Below are positions 24,917 to 31,671 of a stretch of 64,000 nucleotides of DNA, in pieces (the first letter of the stretch is position 1; each line of letters starts with the position of its first letter). The stretch comes from a virus. The notes beneath the pieces are model-generated. The model was not told the DNA's origin and made no database searches. It saw nothing but the letters and a program-made list of their open reading frames with translations. The translations under genes were made by a program, and so were the position numbers. The DNA lies in the IMG/VR virus record IMGVR_UViG_3300025010_000055, positions 1 through 64,000 of that record, one strand, 5' to 3'.

Positions 24917-25562
24917 AATAGCTTTGCCCGTCGAATTTAACGACGGCAAACAACTGCATGACGCTACCTTAAAGCTTATAAGCATGGTATCACCGGCAAT
25001 AGCAAAAATTATTCACTCAGATCATAATTATAAGCCATTTAGCGTACAATTGCCGAACATTGTTAATATCCTTGATCCCGCTTTGGAATCTGTCGCTAAT
25101 AGTTTTACAAACGTCAAGATACTAAAGCAGTTAAGTTTTGCGGAGTGCTTCGGCGGGGAGCCGGACAAGTTTCTCAATCTTATATTTAGCCGAACGCTTT
25201 TCAGGCATCCAGGTGCAAGCTATCCACTGCCGGATCCGTGGAATGTTATTACCTCTTGGAAAAATCGCTGGAATAGCATTTCACCCATAAAAGTAACCAT
25301 TTCCTTACCGATAGCACAAGATCGTAAAAGTGCTCGGGTAGAAATACAGTATATGAAGATTGACACGGCTAAGATTCAAATTGCAGATTATCGGCCGGTT
25401 ATTACTTTTAGTGGTCCTGTAAAAATAAAATGGCTCGGTGACGAAAAGGAGCTTCGAGAGCTTTGCGCTCTGGCCAAATTTGCAGAGTTTGCGGGAACTG
25501 GTTCAAAGACTACAATGGGGTGCGGGGTGACTAGCATTGCAGGATTGGCGGGAACTATATAG
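24909..25562 (+). CDS. cas6: Cas6-like CRISPR RNA endoribonuclease
   Basis: This 217-residue protein has the Cas6 ferredoxin-fold plan. The N-terminus ('LHDATLKLISMVSPAIAKIIH') carries possible catalytic His at 36 or 39, 'SYPLPDPWNVITSWKNRWN' sits at about 104-122 as in the middle of Cas6, and the C-terminal Gly-rich loop 'GTGSKTTMGCGVTSI' is at 196-210. Cas6 enzymes cut CRISPR repeats to make guide RNAs. Type IV-B loci usually lack cas6, so its presence here is unusual; an alternative is a divergent RAMP subunit such as Csf5. GTG 24909 overlaps the csf3 end. Confidence 0.68.
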   Translation: MIKIALPVEFNDGKQLHDATLKLISMVSPAIAKIIHSDHNYKPFSVQLPNIVNILDPALESVANSFTNVKILKQLSFAECFGGEPDKFLNLIFSRTLFRHPGASYPLPDPWNVITSWKNRWNSISPIKVTISLPIAQDRKSARVEIQYMKIDTAKIQIADYRPVITFSGPVKIKWLGDEKELRELCALAKFAEFAGTGSKTTMGCGVTSIAGLAGTI

Positions 25563-26304
25563 ACTGCACGCAAAACTGCCAGCGTTCAGGAAACGGCTAG
25601 AAAAAACAAAAGCTATCATTTCCGAAGCGTTGCAGTCTATTTCAAAGCCCTACGTTGCAGTCTCCTTTGGGAAAGACTCTATTGTTCTGACACATCTACT
25701 TATTCAGCAGAAAAAAGATATTCCGATAGTCTGGTCAGACCGTGGCCCGGAAGCTGAACTGCCGGAAACTTACCCGTACATAGAAAAAATAAAAGCTATG
25801 CACGGGATAAACCTGCAGGTTATTTATCCGTCAATGTCGATGTTTGAAATATACAGAAGGTACGGACTGCCTGAGATAGACGATGGAGTTACAAGGTCTA
25901 TCGTGAAAGAGGTAAATCTTGTCCTTGCTTTCGCTGAATATGTTCGGATAAACGACATTGACGGGTATTTTCAAGGACTCAGAGCCGAGGAGAGCAACGG
26001 CCGGAGATGGTACGCCAAGAAATACGGACATATCCACTACAGAAAAAGGGACAATCTGATTGTCTGCAACCCACTCCTGCACTGGTCAGCAAGGGACATT
26101 TGGGGGTATATTGTTAGTCATGACATACCCCACCATCCCGAATATGACAACGAAAGATTTAAAAACCGTGAAATGATACGGCTGAGCAATTGGAGCGGTC
26201 TATATTGGGCGCAAAACGGCAGGATGGCAGAGCTAAGATACTACCATCCTGAGCTTTATCGGCAGTTAGTTAATGAATTTCCGGAGGTAAAAACATTTGT
26301 ATAA
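25537..26304 (+). CDS. cysH: CysH-like PP-loop enzyme (PAPS reductase family)
   Basis: The 255-residue protein has the PP-loop 'SFGKDSIV' (43-50) that binds the nucleotide pyrophosphate, 'GLRAEES' (147-153) and 'NPLLHWSARDIWGYI' (about 173-187), all signature motifs of PAPS reductase/CysH-DndC-like enzymes. A cysH-like gene is a known companion of type IV-B loci. It starts at TTG 25537 inside the cas6-like gene (26-bp overlap). The real substrate is unknown; a role in nucleic-acid or complex modification, rather than sulfur assimilation, is an inference. Confidence 0.85.
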   Translation: MQDWRELYRLHAKLPAFRKRLEKTKAIISEALQSISKPYVAVSFGKDSIVLTHLLIQQKKDIPIVWSDRGPEAELPETYPYIEKIKAMHGINLQVIYPSMSMFEIYRRYGLPEIDDGVTRSIVKEVNLVLAFAEYVRINDIDGYFQGLRAEESNGRRWYAKKYGHIHYRKRDNLIVCNPLLHWSARDIWGYIVSHDIPHHPEYDNERFKNREMIRLSNWSGLYWAQNGRMAELRYYHPELYRQLVNEFPEVKTFV

Positions 26305-27226
26305 TTTTTTGTACGGCAATCTAAGGCTAGGGAACTTCCAAAAAGGGATCACGTTGGCCGCGTCCTGGGCATGGGGAGTTTCTATTATAGTAGGGATGCA
26401 AATATTCCAGACAAAGGGTATTGAGTCGTTTGCGATTTGGGCAGCGGCAAACTCCCTTACTTTAGCACTGTTGGGATGGATATTTACAAAGGTACCTGCA
26501 GAAGTGTCAATGCTGTCGGAGCTTATGCCTGCATGGGGCATACCAATATATTCAGCACTCACTTATGCTATTCAGTTTTTTTCTGTGCTGGTGAACATAA
26601 CGGCAATAAAAACAGCGTTTAAGATGCTTGGTTTTGTGGATTATTGGCCCGTGTTCGTTGCCCTGGTATTTGCTGGTGTCTTTCTGTGGGGTTTTAGTCA
26701 TGCGGTTAAGGGGAATATAGTCAAATACTCTTTATGGATGGCTTTGCTTTTATATGTTTTGTGGGTGCCAGCGCAGGTTAGGCTTATCCAATCAACTACT
26801 GCTGACATAAATTTTGCACTGTACGGGGCTTTGATCCTGTTTTGTGCTCCAGTCCTTGATCAGCAGATGTGGCAACGTAGGAAGGCTTTTGGCGCTGGGA
26901 TAAAGCCTTTCCTGTGGGCTAGTGGACTGTTTGCGCTTTACATGGTTATGGTAGGTCTGGCAGCTGCTGTTGGTGTCGGTGGTTATACTGTATCTTTGGT
27001 GATACTTCTGGTGGCCGGATCTACTCTGGCAAGTGCCTTGTCTGCTATATCTTGCTATCACAAAACAAAAAATAGTGCCAGGGTGGGTATGGTGTTAGTA
27101 TTTTTTTTGGCTGCAACTTGCACTATTTTTAACCTGTCAGTCATTCAAATTTGGGTACTATACGGATCCCTGAGAATACCGTTTGCTTTGTTTGCTTTCT
27201 ATAGAATACTTTCCAGGAAGTCTTAG
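26297..27226 (+). CDS. Polytopic membrane transporter, APC/SSS-like
   Basis: A 309-residue protein with about nine to ten hydrophobic helices and few charges, starting with 'GNLRLGNFQKGITLAASWAWG'. The unwound first-helix style Gly-rich start and overall layout recall sodium/solute symporters of the APC superfamily, but it is shorter than most. TTG 26297 is preceded by GGAGGT and overlaps the cysH stop by 8 bp, so it is the last gene of the IV-B operon. The substrate is unknown; supply of a sulfur-containing or nucleotide precursor to the CysH-like enzyme is one possibility. Confidence 0.7.
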   Translation: MYNFLYGNLRLGNFQKGITLAASWAWGVSIIVGMQIFQTKGIESFAIWAAANSLTLALLGWIFTKVPAEVSMLSELMPAWGIPIYSALTYAIQFFSVLVNITAIKTAFKMLGFVDYWPVFVALVFAGVFLWGFSHAVKGNIVKYSLWMALLLYVLWVPAQVRLIQSTTADINFALYGALILFCAPVLDQQMWQRRKAFGAGIKPFLWASGLFALYMVMVGLAAAVGVGGYTVSLVILLVAGSTLASALSAISCYHKTKNSARVGMVLVFFLAATCTIFNLSVIQIWVLYGSLRIPFALFAFYRILSRKS

Positions 27227-27250
27227 CCTCCATCTACGGAGGCTTTTTTA
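27226..27250 (+). terminator. Intrinsic terminator closing the IV-B operon
   Basis: GCCTCC (27226-27231), loop ATCTAC, GGAGGC (27238-27243) and six T. It overlaps the transporter stop codon. Confidence 0.88.
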
Positions 27251-27351
27251 TTTTTCAGATTGTCAAATATATTTTCAAAAGAATTTTCACGGAAAGCCTG
27301 AAAGCCTTGATTTTGCTAGGTTTTTTATTTTTAAAAACTATTGAAAAAGAG

Positions 27352-27380
27352 TTGACACGATTTCGAGACTGTGGTAATAT
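27352..27380 (+). promoter_or_regulatory. Consensus promoter of accessory gene block
   Basis: A perfect TTGACA (27352-27357), an exact 17-bp spacer and TAATAT (27375-27380). This is one of the strongest-looking promoters in the window and drives genes of the 27.4-31 kb block, so these genes are probably expressed early or in the lysogen. Confidence 0.85.
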
Positions 27381-27445
27381 GTATTCAACGGAACGATAGC
27401 AGGACAGAAAATAAACGGCCACAGAGCCGAGAGGAGATAAATATT

Positions 27446-27952
27446 ATGACAAAGAAAATCAATTGGGTAGAAATTTTAGAGCAGAACGAAGAGGCCATTT
27501 TGGAGGCAGGACGCCAGGCTTACAGAAACTCTTGCCTAAGCAGTTACGACAACAGCTTCAGCAGCACGGAAGACGTTGTTATCGACAAGGACGGGGGCAT
27601 CCGCACAGAGACACAACAGCAGAACTGGCAGAGCATGGACACCTACCACGGCAACGCGATTTGTGTTATCAGCTTCAAGAGGTTTTATGTTTGGGAGAAC
27701 GTGGAAGAAGAAACCGAGATTAAAACTATGTTGGAACCTTCTGAGCTAGAAGAATTCCAAGCCTACCTAGACGAGAACGAGATAACAAGTTGGGGTATAA
27801 GTACAGTACGCGATTGGAATTCAGCTATTGCCGATAGACTTGACAGCGAAATGGGGCAATACGATTATGATGCGTATGTCGAGGAGCAGGTTGCTAGTCA
27901 GTACGAGCAATGCCTTGAGCGCACCAAAGCCGAAGCTGAATTTTCCGAATAG
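27446..27952 (+). CDS. Acidic hypothetical protein
   Basis: A 168-residue acidic protein, first gene of the accessory block. ATG 27446 follows GAGAGGAGATAAATATT. It contains several Trp/Tyr-rich stretches and a C-terminal acidic helix. No family was recognised. Its strong promoter and acidic character would suit a protein-binding inhibitor, but that is speculative. Confidence 0.65.
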   Translation: MTKKINWVEILEQNEEAILEAGRQAYRNSCLSSYDNSFSSTEDVVIDKDGGIRTETQQQNWQSMDTYHGNAICVISFKRFYVWENVEEETEIKTMLEPSELEEFQAYLDENEITSWGISTVRDWNSAIADRLDSEMGQYDYDAYVEEQVASQYEQCLERTKAEAEFSE

Positions 27953-27965
27953 TCCGCTAGGTACA

Positions 27966-28000
27966 GTCCCGTGCAGGCCGGGACCGGGGAGAAATCCCCG
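27966..28000 (+). other. Tandem intergenic RNA hairpins
   Basis: GTCCCG-TGCAGGC-CGGGAC (27966-27984) is followed directly by CGGGG-AGAAAT-CCCCG (27985-28000). There is no T-run, so a terminator is unlikely. Similar hairpins occur in other gaps of this block (28619-28633, 29654-29678, 30794-30808, 31625-31648, 34856-34882). Confidence 0.6.
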
Positions 28001-28036
28001 CTAAGCTTAAGGAGTAAATTAAAGGAGGAATTTTAG

Positions 28037-28201
28037 ATGGAAAAACAACTAGAAGCGGACAGGATAGTTAGTTTTCTGTCCTGGGAAGACTACCTCCGAT
28101 TTAGCGCCGCTATCAGCGGTCCCGTGTCTTTAGAGGCGTTCGCTTGGTGGTCGCCGAAACTGTTTGAGCAGTACCGTGAATGGTACGCCAAAAACGCTTA
28201 G
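28037..28201 (+). CDS. Small hypothetical protein (54 aa)
   Basis: A short ORF with an excellent ribosome site (AAAGGAGGAATTTTAG) encoding 54 residues rich in Trp, Phe and Tyr ('SFLSWEDYLRF', 'AFAWWSPKLFEQY'). It is co-directional with neighbours. The aromatic helical content suggests a small partner-binding protein. The function is unknown. Confidence 0.6.
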   Translation: MEKQLEADRIVSFLSWEDYLRFSAAISGPVSLEAFAWWSPKLFEQYREWYAKNA

Positions 28202-28264
28202 TTTATCAGGCTTGGGGCCAGCCGAAAAAACCCCGCCAGGAAAATAAATTGAGGAGGGGTTAGG

Positions 28265-28606
28265 ATGGCAATATACTACCATCATGACAATTCTGGAGGC
28301 TTTAATCCCCAAGTAGTCAAGGAGTTGTTTTATGGGGATAAGAAAAACATATCTCTTACGCTCTCTATTACACCTGAAATGCTGGTTATACGGTCATACG
28401 ACCACGTTCTAGGGATTGGCATGGCAAAATCAGTTCTGCAGCAGAACTGGGAACGCAAACACTGCTGGGAAAACATTTCAGCAGACAAGTTTCTCCCCGG
28501 AGAGATGTTCTTCTCCTTCGGTGCTGGTCACGCTGAACGCACCGAAGAGTTCTGGGGGAAAGGAGGGTTCCTGAGACTAGAATCAACAGGGCCTCATTCA
28601 GCTTAG
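28265..28606 (+). CDS. Hypothetical protein (113 aa)
   Basis: A 113-residue protein starting at ATG 28265 after GAGGAGGGGTTAGG. It begins with a His-rich strand ('IYYHHDNSGGF') and ends with a Gly/Phe-rich part. No domain was recognised. It is separated from neighbours by hairpin-bearing gaps. Confidence 0.6.
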   Translation: MAIYYHHDNSGGFNPQVVKELFYGDKKNISLTLSITPEMLVIRSYDHVLGIGMAKSVLQQNWERKHCWENISADKFLPGEMFFSFGAGHAERTEEFWGKGGFLRLESTGPHSA

Positions 28607-28618
28607 TCCTTCGCGGTG

Positions 28619-28633
28619 CCCGGCTAGTCCGGG
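28619..28633 (+). other. Intergenic RNA hairpin
   Basis: CCCGG-CTAGT-CCGGG with no following T-run, located between two accessory genes; part of the hairpin series described for 27966-28000. Confidence 0.5.
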
Positions 28634-28665
28634 TAGTGTGAAAGATTATGAAGGGAGGAAACACA

Positions 28666-28959
28666 ATGGAACTAAGAGGTTATCCGAGCGAACACGTTAT
28701 AGGTATTTACACCCAACCGCCAAGCGACAAGTCACTGCTTGCAAAAGCAAGACTGTACCTGCAAAAGCAGGAGGACAGGGAAAAGTCGCTGGAAGAAAAG
28801 CTGGATGAAGTTGTTAATCGCTTCGGAAGTGCAGACTTCGAGGCGCAGCGCATTAGAAAACAGTTGTCGGATATCGACAACGAAGCACACTACTTCGATG
28901 CGCACGGTCAGAAAGTTTGTGCCTTCCGAATTGACTTCGGAAAAGTTAGCAGGGTTTAA
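28666..28959 (+). CDS. Coiled-coil hypothetical protein
   Basis: A 97-residue protein with a central charged coiled coil (about 28-75, 'REKSLEEKLDEVVNRFG') and a C-terminal strand. ATG 28666 follows GGGAGGAAACACA. The function is unknown; likely a small dimer-forming protein. Confidence 0.6.
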   Translation: MELRGYPSEHVIGIYTQPPSDKSLLAKARLYLQKQEDREKSLEEKLDEVVNRFGSADFEAQRIRKQLSDIDNEAHYFDAHGQKVCAFRIDFGKVSRV

Positions 28960-29020
28960 GCCCCTGCCGAGCGTCCAAGAGGGCGTTGGGTAGAGGATTG
29001 AAAACTAAGGAGGAGTTTTG

Positions 29021-29230
29021 ATGCAATATAATGTAACCTGCGGTTTTATGCCGCACGAGGAACAATGTAACCGTAACGGGCAGTGCGAAGGTTGCGAGTA
29101 TGCCGAACCTGTGAAACCTGCCGAAAAGTACGCCTGCCCGTTATGCGGCGAAGTCCTGCATGACGAGGTGGGAGCGCCTAACTTCTACTGTGGGAAATGT
29201 CAGAATTTTGTGGAGGGGGTAAGGTCGTGA
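29021..29230 (+). CDS. Zinc-ribbon protein
   Basis: A 69-residue protein with 'CNRNGQCEGCEY' in the first half and a C-terminal zinc ribbon 'CPLCGE ... CGKC'. ATG 29021 follows AAGGAGGAGTTTTG. Such small zinc proteins in phages often bind RNA polymerase or nucleic acid. It overlaps the next gene by 4 bp. Confidence 0.65.
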   Translation: MQYNVTCGFMPHEEQCNRNGQCEGCEYAEPVKPAEKYACPLCGEVLHDEVGAPNFYCGKCQNFVEGVRS

Positions 29231-29427
29231 AACCACTAGAATGTCGCACGCTAGTTAGTATGGGCGCACCTACTCAAATTGTACCGTCTTGTGTTTGCGC
29301 TATGTCAACCGACTGCCCAGGCCTTTGCGCTCAACCGGAATTTCGCGGCTGGTTGGGCGGTTACTGTCCGGAACTCTGCCCTTGGAAGAAAGGGCACTTA
29401 GACAAGGAGGCGAAAAACAATGATTAA
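29227..29427 (+). CDS. Cys-rich small protein
   Basis: A 66-residue protein with eight Cys in CxC and spaced patterns ('CVCAMSTDCPGLC', 'CPELCPW'). GTG 29227 overlaps the previous stop (GTGA) and has GGAGGGGG upstream. It is probably metal-binding. It ends 8 bp into the next gene. Confidence 0.6.
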   Translation: MKPLECRTLVSMGAPTQIVPSCVCAMSTDCPGLCAQPEFRGWLGGYCPELCPWKKGHLDKEAKNND

Positions 29428-29644
29428 GGTTGCTATCCTGACCGGACCGTTCGGCCACAAAACCCTTTTCCTTGGCAAAGATGCCGAGGACATGATCGCC
29501 TCCCACAAGGGCGACGACGAAAACGGCACCCTTGAAATTAGCGAGGTTCACGACACTGCCGGAAGTTTAGTAGTCAGACTCAACCAGTCCGAGGTTATTG
29601 CCTCAAATACTCGCATTTGCAATATACCGAACTGCGGAGTTTAG
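29420..29644 (+). CDS. Hypothetical protein (74 aa)
   Basis: A 74-residue beta-rich protein starting at ATG 29420 after GGAGGCGAAAAACA. It opens with 'IKVAILTGPFGHKTLFLGKDAEDMI' type alternating strands. It is followed by a strong 9-bp hairpin at 29654-29678. The function is unknown. Confidence 0.6.
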   Translation: MIKVAILTGPFGHKTLFLGKDAEDMIASHKGDDENGTLEISEVHDTAGSLVVRLNQSEVIASNTRICNIPNCGV

Positions 29645-29653
29645 TTTCTTGTA

Positions 29654-29678
29654 ACTGCTCACGTCGCATGTGGGCAGT
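29654..29678 (+). other. Strong intergenic RNA hairpin
   Basis: ACTGCTCAC (29654-29662) pairs with GTGGGCAGT (29670-29678) across GTCGCAT. There is no T-run, so it looks like an mRNA-stabilising or processing element rather than a terminator. Confidence 0.55.
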
Positions 29679-29712
29679 GGTGGAAGGATTAAATTAAAAG
29701 GGGGATTTAAAA

Positions 29713-30786
29713 ATGACACAAAGAGTACAAAACATTTACTTAGTACCGACCAAGGAATTAGCGCAAAACTTGCCGTTCGTTCCGGAAAGTTCCAGAGAAT
29801 CAGCAGGAACGGCACATATTATGCCGCACTGCTGCATCGAAACAGAATACGGAGATTGGGCATTAGAGGGAACCATTTATACCGCAAACCACCACTTACC
29901 GAAGTACGCCGGGATGCCTGCGCCTTGCAATGTTGAACTGCCGTATAGGTATCACCTGACATTGCCGATGGGGGTAAATATTATCGTATCTCATATAGAC
30001 CTGGATACCGTTTTGGGAGTCATGGGACTCATGGGCGAATGGTATTTTGTGCCCAAGAAGTTCCGCGAGGTTGCCGAGTTTATCGACTTGAACGGACCGC
30101 ACCATATTCACAAGTTTGACCAGGAAACACAGGATTTATTTAACGCTTATTGGGCATGGAACGCATTACCGGAAAACCGCGCACCGAGGGCAACGGAGAT
30201 TACCGACGTTACCGGGGTTATCTTTAAGTATATCCAGTTCTTCGAGTTACTGTTTGACCTGTACGCTCACAACTCACCGCCGCTAATTGAAGCAGGGCGC
30301 GAATGGGCAGCGAATATCCAGCGCGAAACAGAATCAAAGTTACTCATGGAAACAGAAAACTACCGTGTTTTCAGCACTGATGGCGTTTTCTGTGGAGCAA
30401 GTTATTATTCTCCAACCCACCGCACGATTGCCAAAGTTTGCATTAGTTTCAACGAAAAATTCAAGGCGATCACGGTTTCCTGCTCAGATGGATCGCTAGA
30501 CTGCCGCGCACTGGTACAGTCACTTTGGGGACCGGAGGCAGGGGGACATAAGGGGATCGCCGGAAGTCCTCGCGGCATGAGTATGGGCGAAACAGAACTG
30601 AAGCGCGCTGTCCATACCGTTAAGCGTGCAATACTCAAACCTAAAGTATACGCCTGCATGGAATATACGGGCGAATGTTACTATGACTGGCAATGCTACC
30701 CCTTATGCCCAGCACTCAAAAAGTGCGTTGAAGGTGTGCTAGAGTGGGGTAATATTGTTACTGTCGATCAGGTTGATTGGGAGTAA
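29713..30786 (+). CDS. DHH/DHHA1-like phosphoesterase-type protein
   Basis: This 357-residue protein has 'SHIDLDTV' (93-100), like the first metal-binding motif of DHH phosphoesterases, 'LNGPHHIH' (126-133) in the place of the DHH motif, and 'GGHKGIAGSPRG' (277-288), close to the GGHxxAAG of the DHHA1 substrate domain. DHH-DHHA1 enzymes cut short RNAs or cyclic dinucleotides. The motif variants mean activity is uncertain. ATG 29713 follows AAAGGGGG. It is the largest protein of the accessory block and might counter nucleotide-based host immunity, an inference only. Confidence 0.6.
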   Translation: MTQRVQNIYLVPTKELAQNLPFVPESSRESAGTAHIMPHCCIETEYGDWALEGTIYTANHHLPKYAGMPAPCNVELPYRYHLTLPMGVNIIVSHIDLDTVLGVMGLMGEWYFVPKKFREVAEFIDLNGPHHIHKFDQETQDLFNAYWAWNALPENRAPRATEITDVTGVIFKYIQFFELLFDLYAHNSPPLIEAGREWAANIQRETESKLLMETENYRVFSTDGVFCGASYYSPTHRTIAKVCISFNEKFKAITVSCSDGSLDCRALVQSLWGPEAGGHKGIAGSPRGMSMGETELKRAVHTVKRAILKPKVYACMEYTGECYYDWQCYPLCPALKKCVEGVLEWGNIVTVDQVDWE

Positions 30787-30793
30787 TCAAAAC

Positions 30794-30808
30794 GGTTCGG
30801 GGTGAACC
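30794..30808 (+). other. Intergenic RNA hairpin
   Basis: GGTTC-GGGGT-GAACC between the DHH-like gene and the next small gene, without a T-run; another member of the series. Confidence 0.5.
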
Positions 30809-30832
30809 TTAAACCCCTAGGGAGGAATAAAG

Positions 30833-31027
30833 ATGAACGCTATTGACAGAGAAAAAGCAAGAAAACAGCAAGCAAACTACTGTCACCCAACCCAGGGAAC
30901 CTGCCAAAAATACAGCGGTGAGGAAATATCCCGCTGTATCGAAAAGGCAAAAGGTAGGCAAATAGGTACCGGAAACACCTGGAACTGTAAGTGTCCGTAT
31001 TCGGACGCACAGGATTCTTTCATGTAG
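30833..31027 (+). CDS. Small Cys-containing protein
   Basis: A 64-residue protein with five Cys ('NYCHPTQGTCQKY', 'ISRCIEKAKG', 'WNCKCPY'), suggesting a small zinc-binding fold. ATG 30833 follows AGGGAGGAATAAAG. No function is recognised. Confidence 0.6.
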   Translation: MNAIDREKARKQQANYCHPTQGTCQKYSGEEISRCIEKAKGRQIGTGNTWNCKCPYSDAQDSFM

Positions 31028-31055
31028 TTAAGACGTACAATTAGGAGGCGTAGAG

Positions 31056-31622
31056 TTGAGAAAACCAATCATGATCAACACCTCAACCCTGCATTTTCGC
31101 CTGTTAGACCTGCAGCAACTGGGTGCCAAAAGCGCCCACCTTGTCGGGTCTGTGACAAAAGGCACTTCTACCGAAAAGTCTGACTTAGATATCTTTGTTG
31201 TCACCGGGGGCAGTCGCATTGATGACAAATATCTGATGTCGCGTCCGGTTACGGAGTACGAGGGCAAAAAACTACCCATTGCACGTTCTGACGAAAGAAA
31301 TTATTTTAACCTGCCATTCCAGCGCGGTTTGGTCAAGAAAGGATGGATAAGTATGTCAGATACAACTTGCCCGGAGTGTGGAGCCAAACTTCACACTCCT
31401 AACCCACTCGAAGAAGTTTTAATCCTGTCAGAAGCTGCGGCAATGTACGGCTTTGCTGATTCTGGAAGTTTGCGCAAAATAATAATGCGTGGACTCCAGA
31501 ACCCGGAGAAAAGCAAGTTCAGGCCGGAGGAAATCAGGAAGTCAGAGCCGGGTGGAAACTGGAAAATACTCAAATCCGCCATGGACAGAGTTTATCCTGA
31601 TCGTCTAATCAAAAATACTTAA
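31056..31622 (+). CDS. Nucleotidyltransferase-like protein with zinc/HTH C-terminus
   Basis: The 188-residue protein begins with a minimal nucleotidyltransferase motif, 'LVGSVTKGTSTEKSDLDIFVV' split as G31-S32 and S42-D-L-D45, typical of MNT-type enzymes. It continues with 'CPECGAKL' (zinc-knuckle-like) and a helix-turn-helix-like end ('LSEAAAMYGFADSGSLRKIIMRG'). The nucleotidyltransferase part is too short for a full domain, so this may be a truncated fusion. TTG 31056 follows AGGAGGCGTAGAG. An internal ATG at 31353 could make the C-terminal part alone. Confidence 0.55.
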   Translation: MRKPIMINTSTLHFRLLDLQQLGAKSAHLVGSVTKGTSTEKSDLDIFVVTGGSRIDDKYLMSRPVTEYEGKKLPIARSDERNYFNLPFQRGLVKKGWISMSDTTCPECGAKLHTPNPLEEVLILSEAAAMYGFADSGSLRKIIMRGLQNPEKSKFRPEEIRKSEPGGNWKILKSAMDRVYPDRLIKNT

Positions 31623-31624
31623 AA

Positions 31625-31648
31625 AGCTGTGCTAAAACTAGCATGGCT
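31625..31648 (+). other. Intergenic RNA hairpin
   Basis: AGCTGTGCTA-AAAC-TAGCATGGCT (with G-U pairs) lies right after the nucleotidyltransferase-like gene, with no T-run. Confidence 0.5.
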
Positions 31649-31671
31649 AATTGCTTTAGGGGGAATCGGTA

